64,000 bases of DNA. It comes from Owenia fusiformis. Taxonomy: Eukaryota > Annelida > Polychaeta > Sabellida > Oweniidae. The stretch's first letter is position 1, and each line of letters starts with the position of its first letter. The stretch is from contig CAIIXF020000006.1 in assembly GCA_903813345.2 (NCBI GenBank), forward strand, positions 16,620,348-16,684,347, in the 5' to 3' direction. Below are positions 11,464-21,323 of the stretch, one piece after another. Under the pieces are notes generated by a model, which worked only from the letters and a program-made list of their open reading frames with translations, was not told where the DNA came from and did no database searches. The position numbers were made by a program, and so were the translations under genes.

Positions 11464-13503
11464 TCATACTTTAATCTTAGAAGGGTTGCGCTTTTTTATT
11501 ATTGGATTTGAAGTTATTAATTCGGGTTGGAAAGTTACCAGGTGCTTTGTCACAATAGATGTAAATTTATTTAGGTGGTGACGTATTCCATTCATTTTAC
11601 GGTCCAAGTCATTGAATATCTTATGAACATTTTCAAATTCCCTGTTCACCTTGAAGACCCATCCCACAATTGTATCTTTCTATCCATTCCGATATGTGAT
11701 CTTCAAGGAGATGTTGTTTCAGGTGATATTTGTCCAATTACCTCCTCACACTTAAAGCATAAACAGAAGATAACTTAAAAATGTATAAAATTATTATTAA
11801 GGCAGAAGCTCGTACACATTATTAATAAATATAATAAGATACAACATAACAGAACAAGGAAAATACAAGAATAATGACTCAGATGCGAGTAGGTAGTTAC
11901 CAGTTTAACCACCAGGTGGCTCGTTCGGGTCAGATAGCATGGCGGGTATAGGAGAAAGTTTGCTTTAACTTAATATTCATCTGTTTTAGCGGTTCAATTT
12001 TCATATCACCATTATGTATCTAATAGTTATGCAAATTAAAATATGTCCGGTTAAAGAAAATGTTATATGTCCAATAAAAGAAAATATATTTAACTTTTTG
12101 TGATTTTTAAAACATGGGCTCTATGGAGAATCTCCCCGAACTAGAAATTACATTTTGAAAAAAATTAAATTTTCAAAGTTGATAAACAATTTCCTTAACC
12201 ATATTTCTAGATGTATTTAAATTGTAGATTTCAAATATGAAATCAATTTGACTATATTCTGAATATTTAATGACGTAAATCAAGATTATATCTACCCGCA
12301 TCTAGTCTATTAAATAACTGCACTACAAAAAAATATGCACAAATAAAATATTTCATGCTAAAATACTGCAAAAAGGCAACTAGGATTTGGCTGTATGAAC
12401 TTCTGATTCGAACCTGAAAGGAGATGAAATGAGAAATGAGAAAAGACGTGAAAGTAGAAATGAATATGTGAATATATTGATAGTTCAATTTAATGTTAAA
12501 GGTGAACATGGTAAAAATATAGAACACCAAAACTGTAGACTATTTGATGAAAATACTAAACAAGTGAAATAACATTAATGCTTTAAGCTTGAGCGAGGTT
12601 TTTTGATAAAATAAAATTTGCAAAACTATTACCTGAAAGCAAATATACACAGTATGAGGAATGACGTGAAAGTGAAGGGTTTTGGAAGGGAAAGTATAAA
12701 AGTAGAATTATGATTGTAATGAATCTGATTGGTTGATATTAAAGATATTAAAGTTCCGATTGGTCGGAACTGGATAAATAAAATAGGGCCTTTTTTCCAT
12801 GAGAGCGATTCAAAGTAGCTGAATGAAAAGCTAAAGTGCCTCAGTAATTAAAGTTTTACAATGTGTAAACTGCATTTTAAAGTAGTGTCTATATGCTTCC
12901 ATGTAGCTGTCAATCTTTGCTTGAATCATTGATACTTGCCCAGCCTTGATTTTTTTGTCGTGAGAAACTGCGTTGTGAACAATTGAAAGTTCTTTATTTA
13001 CATCCTTAAAAATATTACTAATGCGATGTGCTGCTTTCACTAATTTATTTTCAGTTTTTAGTCCTTTTGAAATTGACGTTGTAGCCTGAACAACTGCATC
13101 GCAAAGATCAGTGTACACCTCTGGCTTTAAAAACTTGTGGCAGTGGTTGCCAACAAAAGATTTTCCATGGTATGGTGCCCTTTGTATGTAATGCTTTTTT
13201 AGAACCTGGTCAAGTGTGGCAGCTACAGTTCAAGATTCTAAGTGAAGTTGGTTTTTTGTTTCCCTGTCTTCGATTTCTTTTTTAATCTTTTCCCGTTTTT
13301 GTTCATTTGGAATACTTTCAAGTTTTTTTTAGTTTGGAAATTTTCTCAAGTTGAGTAATATATTTCCCATACGGCGTATCTCGCTTGCTTTCACTCAATG
13401 ATTCATTGCTGGCTATTTGGTGTGCAATTCTCAGATCAATTTTGTTGCAAAGTGACAGTAAGAGATCATGGTGTTTTATCACAAGTCCCAATAATATATG
13501 CAA
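11464..13503 (-). pseudogene. multicopy transposon protein relic, copy A
   Basis: Three open pieces on the - strand follow one protein: 13503-13318 (HILLGLVIKHHDLLLSLCNK, KIDLRIAHQIASNESL), 13230-12831 in overlapping frames (VLKKHYIQRAPYHGKSFVGN, NHCHKFLKPEVYTDL, then a long helical part) and 11667-11464 (DLDRKMNGIRHHLNKF, HLVTFQPE, NPIIKKRN). The same three parts recur at 25450-26340 (copy B). The G(E/x)...E-x2-H-x2-F/L segment before the C-terminus is like the last catalytic part of a DDE transposase, but that is inference. Frameshifts and the R1 insertion at 12014 break it. I recognise the family as widespread in invertebrate genomes but cannot give it a superfamily name. Confidence 0.6.
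12014..12316 (+). repeat. dispersed repeat R1, copy b
   Basis: Direct copy of 8088-8368, inserted within the copy A transposon relic. Confidence 0.75.
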
Positions 13504-13855
13504 GTAAGGGGGACATACATATTAAGTACAGTAATGAGTTTTTTGCTTTGTAATAAAGTTACATATTATTTCAATGTAAACTGTTTCTTATACAGTCCAA
13601 ATCGTTATCTATTTGAGAATCTTTAATTAATGACCGTCTGTGGGCATAAACCATCTCTTAGTTGAATTTATGATGCACCCTGACGCTTTGAGCCCCGCTT
13701 GCCGTAGCTCGGTTTAGTAGACCTGAACTACGTTTAGGGTTGCTGGTACGCCTGGCCTTAAAACGAACAAAATTGCATATAACATTATTCAATGTCAATG
13801 ATTTCAAGTAATTTATTAATAGCATTTGCGTTATGAAATTGTAATTCAAATGGTA

Positions 13856-13970
13856 CATACAATACAATGCAAGGCAATGCAAAACAATACAATACAATTT
13901 AATGAAATTCAATGCAATATAATACAATACAATTCAATACAATACAAATGAAATAAAATACAATACAATG
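13856..13970. repeat. degenerate (AATAC)n microsatellite
   Basis: Pentanucleotide array with many substitutions, about 115 bp. Confidence 0.85.
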
Positions 13971-14242
13971 GGCGTTAGGCAAAATACTTCAAACATCGTC
14001 CACAAAAATAGGAACCCATTTCACTGATGGTTGAGACATGAAAACATACCTGTGTCATCGACGATTCTCTTTACTTTGAGGTTCAAATTAGAGTCTACTT
14101 GTATTAAATTATTAAATTATACAAGAGTCCATTTCTGCCAATATGGTTGCAGAAATCATAAGGTAATTAAATGAAAATAGTTCTACGTAAACGGCATACA
14201 CCGCACAGCGAATTTTGAATAATTGGCGTCCTGCGTGCACAA

Positions 14243-14540
14243 ATGCAATGTTCCCAATATTGTCACTATTGTTTGTATTTCAGCGTGTAGTGGCGAATTT
14301 GATAAATATAAAATACAATGCTCCAAATATTGTCGCGCTTCGAATGAATTATCAGCATGGCGAATTCGTTAGTTGCACAAAATAGAATGAATTATCAGCA
14401 TGGCGAATTCGTTAGTTGCACAAAATAGATATAATGTTCCAAATATTGTCGCCCTTCAAATTAACAATCAGCACGGCGAATCCATTAAGCAGCTCAAAAT
14501 ATAATGCAATGTTTCAAACGTTGTATCACTTCATGATCAA
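14243..14540. repeat. tandem repeat of about 45-75-bp units
   Basis: Units share AATGTTCCAAATATTGTC and CAGCATGGCGAATTCGTTAG; one 44-bp unit is duplicated exactly (about 14344-14387 and 14388-14431). On the - strand it lies immediately downstream of the gag-like frame. Confidence 0.75.
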
Positions 14541-14544
14541 ATGT

Positions 14545-15195
14545 TTATTTCTTATGAGGTCTGTCCAGCGTGACGGACTCCACCACCTTCTGCTGGACGG
14601 CCCCATCTTGTCCAAAGGTTTCAGTGGAACGCTCCCAACGACGAACGGTGTACCCTTGTTCCAGCAGGGCCCTTACGTTGGCTGCGAGACCTGCCGCCGG
14701 CCCAGTAATGGGGAAAATCCTCTCAGTATCCTTGTTCGCCAGGATTGCTCCTTCTGCCGACCGTGAGGTTGACGTTTCTCCGCTAGATGGGCTGGCGGAC
14801 CTTCTCTTCGCGGCCGACGATCCTTTGGATGGCGAGTCCTCAGTACGTCCTCTTTTCGTGGCTCTGTCTCCCGTTGATGCTAGTTGGGCCGCTGCGTCCG
14901 ACATGAGGTTCAGCGGATCCCGCGCGTTGACCTGCACGGTGCACGTGGGTGATGCACCTTCTCTCACGGCTGTGGATGACTTAGGGGTACGTTGGGCGTT
15001 TGCCGTCTTTCTGGAACGCGAATGGGAACGTGACCAGGATCTGTCTTCAGGGTTCCTGGCACTTTCTTGGGCTGGTACGCGCACTCCCCGCCACACATCG
15101 GGATGGCTCTCATCTAGGTGTTGGCGTAATTCGCCAAACGTGTTACATCTTCTCTCGCATATCGCACATTTTCTAGGGATTTTGAATTCTGACAT
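14545..15195 (-). CDS. gag-like protein of an LTR retrotransposon, N-terminal C2H2 finger
   Basis: A 216-aa frame starting at ATG 15195, 107 nt downstream (- strand) of a primer binding site and LTR end, the position of gag. The N-terminus has one finger-like motif, KCAICERRCNTFGELRQHLD followed by ESH (C-x2-C, then H and H). The middle is rich in Ser, Arg and Pro (SRSHSRSRKT, KRGRTEDSPSKGSSAAKRR). The C-terminal part (LAANVRALLEQGYTVRRWER) is compact. No capsid motif that I recognise and no pol follows; the element is truncated at about 14540. Its base composition (high GC) differs strongly from the AT-rich surroundings. The function as gag is inferred from position. Confidence 0.55.
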   Translation of the reverse strand: MSEFKIPRKCAICERRCNTFGELRQHLDESHPDVWRGVRVPAQESARNPEDRSWSRSHSRSRKTANAQRTPKSSTAVREGASPTCTVQVNARDPLNLMSDAAAQLASTGDRATKRGRTEDSPSKGSSAAKRRSASPSSGETSTSRSAEGAILANKDTERIFPITGPAAGLAANVRALLEQGYTVRRWERSTETFGQDGAVQQKVVESVTLDRPHKK

Positions 15196-15244
15196 TTTGC
15201 GTGTGTCGCCTGGAAACTTCGTCTGTAGAATGACTGAATTTCAT

Positions 15245-15301
15245 CTGGTTTTAGGCACCAGTCTCATTGAGGCGTGGGTTCGGATCCCACCGCTGCCACC
15301 A
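15245..15301 (-). other. primer binding site with extended complementarity to tRNA-Leu(UAG)
   Basis: Read on the + strand this is the 3' part of tRNA-Leu(UAG): anticodon stem CTGGT/ACCAG around loop TTTAGGC (anticodon TAG 15252-15254), class II variable arm, T-arm GTGGGTTCGGATCCCAC, acceptor strand GCTGCC, discriminator A and CCA (15299-15301). The 5' half of a tRNA is absent, and the CCA is encoded. On the - strand it reads TGGTGGCAGCGGTGGGATCC one base after an LTR end (...TTCTACA|T), exactly where an LTR retrotransposon PBS sits. About 57 nt match rather than the usual 18 or so. Confidence 0.75.
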
Positions 15302-15302
15302 A

Positions 15303-15793
15303 TGTAGAACCGAGTGAGGGGGTGCTGTACTTTATACCGGGGCCGGTCCTTGCTCCTAGTCCGGTCACCTTAACCTGAGGGGGGGGTCTGTTGGTCTCTG
15401 CATCACCGCGCCACTCCGTCATAAGGTAGACTTGATGTGGGGAGGGGGAAATTAGGTCAGCTGCTAACAGTCAAGGGATGTGGGTATGAAAGCCCCAACC
15501 TCCCTGGGAGGGGGAGGACGGGAAACACAGAACTAGTAACAAATACGTACAATATACAACAACTTTATTGTAACATCAGGATCTTCAAGGTGTGTGTGTG
15601 TGCCTCTAGTTCTGAGTAACTCTAATGAAAAGGGGATCAACAGGGTATCTTATACTGGGGTGTAATAATGATGTACAAAGATGATGATTGGATAGTTATC
15701 TAGCCAATGACACGATCTGAGGCACACACCGACTTATGATTGACATACATATATATATCTACAGTGAACAATAACTGGGCCACGTGCTCCACA
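15303..15793 (-). mobile_element. 5' LTR of an LTR retrotransposon
   Basis: The inner end (TGTAGAACCG on the +, so ...TTCTACA on the -) abuts the PBS. The outer end is either 15793 (CTCCACA) or 15763 (ATCTACA); both give TG...CA on the - strand. A TATA-like TATAAAG and an AATAAA are present on the - strand. No second LTR was found in the window, so the boundary cannot be fixed. The element is a 5' fragment. Confidence 0.6.
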
Positions 15794-16533
15794 GTAGTGT
15801 TGAACATGTGTAAAGTGAATTCTCATGTATTGGAATAGTATATAGACTTTTGGGGGAGGGGATGTTTAGATAAACATTTCTCAAAACCTTGCGCTTCAAA
15901 TGCTTTCAAACCTTTTTCATCTCATAGGAGATATAACATACTAAAAGAAGGTTTGAATTTTAGCTCATTTGAAACGCACACTCAATGCATTATTCAGGTT
16001 TAAAGTAAATGTACATTAAGATAATCACAAGAATTTTCAGAAACAAGTTGGTAAGGATCAGATGGTTCTAATGAGGGTTAATCTTATTCCCATCCAAGAA
16101 ATGAGTCAAGGGTGTTAAGTAGGGGATCATTATAAATGTTTTTATTTCAAATACTTTACTAATAATACCTTGCCAGGGACTTAATTAAACATTTGAAGAA
16201 TTAGTTGGTTAATAGGTTACCAATGTAGTAGACTGAATGTCTGGGTATAAAATGTGTACAAATGTGAGACAAGACAAGGAACAAGTACCTCGTGTGGAAG
16301 CAAACTTACTTTTCCTTATGATATGAACAATCATGCCAGAATGTGACATGTGTATGCCAAAATCAGACACGCTGATGCCAAATGATAATTGAAAGTCGCT
16401 CAAGCTTTCTTTTCCTTAAAGTATACTAACATACCGTATTCACTATACTGAGCCAATTTGAACAACATCACCTTGTTCATTACTAAACCTGCCCTTAATA
16501 TTTCATCTATGTATTTGAACCAATGTTATATTA
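15794..16533. other. no gene seen
   Basis: AT-rich, no supported coding region or repeat. Confidence 0.4.
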
Positions 16534-16715
16534 CTCACAAATATATGATTCGACTGTCTCACCCATAGTAAAGATGAGCATATTCTCATGCCTTTCCTGA
16601 GGGTAACGATCAAGTCCTGAGGCCATACCAAACCTCTTGAAGCACCTAATCCATTTCTGCCACTCCTTGACTCCATCTGGTGGTTGCTGTGGAACTTGCA
16701 TTTCATCCTCCTCGC
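16534..16715 (-). pseudogene. LTR-retrotransposon gag, N-terminal half
   Basis: The - strand reads PDGVKEWQKWIRCFKRFGMA, SGLDRYPQERHENMLIFTMG and ETVESYI, the start of an invertebrate Ty3/gypsy-type gag (W--W---FERFR-ASGL----E--Q---LIY-MG--AEDI). The match ends at ESYI, and the relic at 9300-9885 begins with LSFKFETEASKDVY, the next piece of the same domain. The two are most simply one gag split by about 6.65 kb of nested DNA. It ends in a perfect-looking donor (T|GTGAGT), so an intron is the alternative, but the phases I tried do not join. Confidence 0.7.
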
Positions 16716-17013
16716 ATGATCATTTTCATCAGCCATAGTATGATGAGACAATGTATCCCGATAATATATAGTTTGTAGAATAATCCAATAGTCAATGAAT
16801 GTTCAGAAAAATTGAATTTTCCGAGAAAAATTGTCATATGGTTTTCCTTAAAATACATATAATTTACTCAATTTGCAGATATAAATCCAGTTTTTAAGAA
16901 TTCTCACATCTGACACAATGTAGTGTATTTATATATATATAACAAATTAACGTATGTGTAATATTATCAAGTTTATTCAGACTGAAGGCTAAACATAATT
17001 TTCATCCAATATA

Positions 17014-17100
17014 GCTACTTTGCAACAGTATCCAGGTACTTATGATGTCTTTCCTCAAGGTGAATGACAGGTTAAGGTAGACAGGGAGAAAATACACCAC
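17014..17100 (+). repeat. short direct repeat, copy b (partner at 9012-9080)
   Basis: See the partner entry. It lies 5' of the N-terminal gag half on the - strand. Confidence 0.5.
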
Positions 17101-17853
17101 AGTAAGTGATATTTATTACTCTGTTTCAAAATGTAAGAATGAATGAAAGTGTAAGTTTGAATTGTTTCTATTTTTTCCATTATTAATTTTTCCCGGGGAC
17201 TCAACTTTCAATTTTGAAGTCGACTTCAGTGAAATACAAGTTGATATTGACTTCTTAACTATAGTGTCGTCATATTGAAGTACGAGTTGATATTGACTTC
17301 TTGACTAGTTGTTTAAGCACTAGTGCCAGCATATTGAATTTCCTCGTCCACAAAAATTATTTTTGTCTTTTGAATCAAATGAATGTTTCATGCGAATCCC
17401 AGATTTTGCGCTGTCAGTGAGGTCACTGTTTTGGATACCCCAATGTAAATCGGCTGACTTTATGAAGTCGGAAATTGTCTTTGTATGACTTAACTACCCA
17501 AAACCTGTGTACAGTAACTCTTACATCATCCATACATTTCAGTTCTGTCACTTGCTAAAGGTGCGCCAATTCAAAGTAATCATTTCGATGATATTTTTTG
17601 AGGATTTTTTATCAACCCGATTTTCTTGAGGAATACAGGTTTTCAATGATATGTATTTATGAGACTTTAGAAATTTAGTGGCTGTCAAAGAAGACTCGCC
17701 TGTTATAAGTTCTGAAATTGCGAATCCAATTTTGGATCGTCGCTTGTTTGATTGGAAGACTTCAACTTCGCTTCCACTAAGCCCCACGTTGGTGCAGACA
17801 ACCAGTTTATCTGTTTATGATATGTATTACCCATGTGGAAGTAGCACTTCTAC
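17101..17853. other. no gene seen
   Basis: Contains a short imperfect duplication of GTTGATATTGACTTCTT (17238 and 17285) and no supported gene. Confidence 0.4.
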
Positions 17854-19338
17854 CATTTTCTCAGGCTTTGTATAAAAAACCTCCTACCCACGTACCCTCG
17901 TGGGTCCTGACCCAGTCTTTAAAGAGTTAAATTTTTAAATGTTTAAAACATTATTCAATCTCAGTTTATCCTGAATTATAGATGAATTTATGCATCCATA
18001 TGCCTTTATTTATAGGTCTGACATCTCTCTAGTAAAATAAAATAAAGCCGGAATTGCATAAATGTTCATTATTTTTGAGCTATTTGATTTATGTTTTTGA
18101 TATGTCGAAATGTTTTTTGTTGATCAGGCAGTCTTACCTGTTTAACACATCAGTGCTGATTAGCAATCTCCTAGCCTTCGTTCAGTGCAATCCGTGCCTC
18201 CTGTTACCTCATGCAGATTGTAAATGTCCCGGGAAGTTTACCCTTGTCCAAAAGTTGACATCTTTTTAAAAATATATTTCTTGGAGTTTCCAACCAATTA
18301 AATTCACCACATTTTATTAGATGTTTATTTCAAATGTTATTAGAATTCATTCTTATGAATATTATACGTTATTAACGTATGTTAGTCAAAGATTTGGTGT
18401 CGTTGTTGTCCATTGTATTCACGTTTTACGCGCAAAAAGCTAGAAACTACAAAGCTGAACTTTTATCATTCAAACCAGTTTTACATCAAATCATTGTCAA
18501 AATAAAACTCTACTCTTCATTATACCTAATTATGGATCAAACGGCCATGAATAATGTCGAAGTTTACAAAACCAAACTTACACTCCCCTGCATAAGTTTG
18601 GCAACTCTAACTTTTAATTCCATCTAAATGATTCACTGAACTAGTGCGCACAATTATCCTTAAATTGTGCCAAAAAGCGATTAAAAACGAATATAGCGAA
18701 TCCTTCTACTTTTCAAATATTTCGTTATTAGATTATTCATGTTATTTACCTAATTTTGTTGCATTCGTCTATTAGGCTTCCATTGCGGTGCAAGTAATTT
18801 CGATTTGCATTCTCCTGACTGGAGTACAAATGTAAGAAATGAGAGGAAGTAAATGTTTCCAAACCCTTTTCTTGCAACTTTGCAACTTTTCAAGTGTGAA
18901 CACAAGAAGGCAACAGTCGGACACGACGGACAGTGCTACTTGAACGGCAGATCTGCATGAGCTTTTACTGTTTAGGTAAGTTATGTAGAACTTAAAGGTA
19001 CGTATCACACTACCCTGCCCCTGCCCCCAAACTGTAGGCTAGCCTTTATTTCTTCAAAGGGTGCTGCAAAGAGGTTACAAACTGTGGAGAACGTTTGTTT
19101 ATTTCCATAGTTCTGAAGGTACAGTATACTAGATTTTAGCTACATATATTCCAAGTGTTCTTCCCTTGCATTACATAGATTCATCGAGCAGTTTGCAAGG
19201 TGGCAGAAAAGCCCCATGGATAACATTTGCAAATTCACTTCAGTCTGTAATTAATTTTAAGAAATACATGCTACAGTATGGCGGAGGACAGTGTTTTATA
19301 ATGTGTTACCTTGTTTACTACGCCAGCATCATTAGTTG

Positions 19339-19480
19339 ATGCCATGGTCACATTTGCCCCGATTTTCAGCACCGGCGCCCGGCCAATGAGTATTTTGTTC
19401 AAAAGTGAATTCAATTCTGAACGAAATACTCAATCGGCCGGGCGCCGTAGTGAAAATCGAAGCAAATGTGACCAAGGCAT
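19339..19480. mobile_element. foldback element (near-perfect 142-bp palindrome)
   Basis: The arms begin ATGCCATGGTCACATTTGCC and, inverted, ATGCCTTGGTCACATTTGCT. They match at about nine bases in ten to the centre near GTGAATTCAATTC, with the GC-rich CGGCGCCCGGCC in both arms. Such DNA folds into a long hairpin; a MITE of the foldback type is likely. Confidence 0.8.
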
Positions 19481-20492
19481 AAGCAACCCTATCCATTCAT
19501 AATAGATCTGATTTTCCTAAGACCTGTAGATAAGGAGTTTGTTGTCCGGGTGCCCGCTATAAAAAACAGCTACTCCATAGTAAGATAGTGTTCCTAGTAA
19601 AATTAATGATGATTTGAACAAAGATGTATTGACTTCAGACGGGGCTACAGGTATGCATTATTGCCATTATTGACTTTATATGGGGATATCATAATATTCA
19701 AAGCCAGCATTGATATTTATTTGGCTGTCATTTTTGTGACCTTGTTAACATACATGTATCTTTATAATACATGTATTATATATGTCACCTTTTCAAGCTT
19801 CAGACGTTTTTATTATCACTTGGAATGTATGGACACCAAAACATTTCACAATGTAGAATTTGTACTATTGCAGATCTATACATTTGCATCCTTCATCTTT
19901 TTTATATTTTTCAAAATTATATACTCTTTTGTTAATCAAAATTACCTATTTTTTATCAAAATTGATTGATATAGGCATACTTGAATTGCAGTATTGTTTG
20001 TGGGAACTTCATTTTTGGAGCAGATCACGGACTATGTAACAGTCCTCCTCAAACTAAGTTTGATAGGGATAAAGCAAGGACCTCCGTCCGGAACATGTCT
20101 TGAATATTAGTGGATGGATTTTTTTGATATTTGGTGGAAAATTGATATTGGTGAATAGTTTTACGGAATTTCTTTAAACTATTTATAAAAGAATAAGTGT
20201 TACTGTTTGAAACGTTGGTAGTGTATCTATTCAACATTTCTATGAAGGGGGCGAGGCGCTTGATAAAACATGATTGATCGTCAATTTTGATATCTTTCTT
20301 ATAAGTAAAGGTTAAAATGACAGCTACATAATGTAGATTACCAATTTGTATAATTTTCCTATAAAAGTAAGGAAAACACAATCAGACAATGGGCTACCCA
20401 CGTGATTCGGTAGATTATTGCAACTGTTCAATTGATGTTTCAAGATAAGATTTATATGTTACGCATTTAACAGCTGGTTCACTGGTCAATAT

Positions 20493-20924
20493 CTAGCACA
20501 TTTTGCTTTTTGCATTCTCAACCTCCTTCTCGGACAAGTTTTCAGACATTAATTGTTCAATGGCGTAATAGTTCCTGTGTCTTAGTTGAACACATATTTG
20601 GTTTAAATGATAATACCTGTTACCTGCTACGGGGGTAACGATATCAGTGCCAGCAAGAACATTTTTTTCCTTGTGCTTTAAAATGATATATTCTGAGCTA
20701 AATGGTGATTTGCAACCTGCACACTTTCTTGCTCTGGTATCCACCCTCTTTAGAGCAAACCATGGCTCATTTGACAGTCGCCACGGTTTTCTTCTCTCGC
20801 TGCAGAGGTTTCTCACATGCTGACTACTTTGACTTGATTGACTTTGTCTTTCAGTTTCTACAATAGGCTTTTCCGGGGAGAATGGTATTATTTTTTTGTA
20901 TTGTTTTTTAATGGATCTGCGCAT
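20493..20924 (-). CDS. uncharacterised 143-aa zinc-binding protein in a TIR element
   Basis: An uninterrupted frame from ATG 20924. The N-terminal 35 residues are basic then Ser/Gln-rich (MRRSIKKQYKKIIPF). The core reads EPWFALKRVDTRARKCAGCK, SPF, a short loop, then NRYYHLNQICVQLRHRNYY. PW-(x)-KC-GC--PF ... RYYH---C is a pattern I have seen in uncharacterised invertebrate proteins; two Cys, His and Cys could bind one zinc. The C-terminus is a helical LSEKEVENAKSK. The only substantial frame in the 17864-21313 element, it may be an accessory or DNA-binding protein of that element; an exon of a larger host gene is the alternative. Function unknown. Confidence 0.55.
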   Translation of the reverse strand: MRRSIKKQYKKIIPFSPEKPIVETERQSQSSQSSQHVRNLCSERRKPWRLSNEPWFALKRVDTRARKCAGCKSPFSSEYIILKHKEKNVLAGTDIVTPVAGNRYYHLNQICVQLRHRNYYAIEQLMSENLSEKEVENAKSKMC

Positions 20925-21323
20925 CGATCTTTGTAACGTTATTTAGATTGTCATAGATATAATTACACTTCATTTATACAAAATTCTATATACATTATGG
21001 TAAATTAAAAGGTATAGGACTATTAAAAGTATGACTGACAAAAATACTAAATATATGCGCTTGGTCGAATTTGCGCCAAGCAATAGATTGGTTGTACACT
21101 GTAAGACTGCCCGATCAACAAAAAATTGCTTCGATATATCAAAAACAACACTCAAATAGCTCAAATGAACATTATGCAATGCCGGCTTTATTTTATGACG
21201 AGACAGATGTCCGATCTAGAAATAAAGGCATATGGGTACATAAATTCATCCATGGTCAGGACCCACGTACGTGGGTACGAGGGTACGTGGGTAGGAGGTT
21301 TTTTATACAAAGCCATTTTCTCA

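Larger units (their letters stand above)
17864..21313. mobile_element. DNA transposon with TIRs and 10-bp target duplication
   Basis: The left end GGCTTTGTATAAAAAACCTC... and the right end ...TTTTTTATACAAAGC are inverted copies over about 35 bp, continuing into CCTACCCACGTACCCTCG and TGGGTCCTGACC with an 11-14-bp indel. The flanks carry the perfect 10-bp duplication CATTTTCTCA (17854-17863 and 21314-21323). A 9-10-bp duplication is typical of Mutator-like elements; the superfamily is otherwise open. It is 3.45 kb long and carries one protein-like frame (20493-20924) and a foldback insertion (19339-19480). No DDE core was recognised. Confidence 0.8.

Noticed and set aside
13658-13927. - strand frame rich in Leu/Tyr/Cys
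   Set aside because: Translation of the (AATAC)n microsatellite.
15245-15301. A tRNA-Leu gene
   Set aside because: Only the 3' part is present, the D-arm and 5' acceptor strand are missing, and CCA is encoded; the LTR junction explains it as a primer binding site.
14570-15307. 245-aa + strand open frame
   Set aside because: Antisense shadow of the GC-rich gag-like frame; low-complexity, no recognisable domain.
9886-16533. An intron of a domesticated gag gene
   Set aside because: The donor at the N-terminal half looks good (GTGAGT), but no acceptor with a matching phase was found and the interval is full of other transposons.
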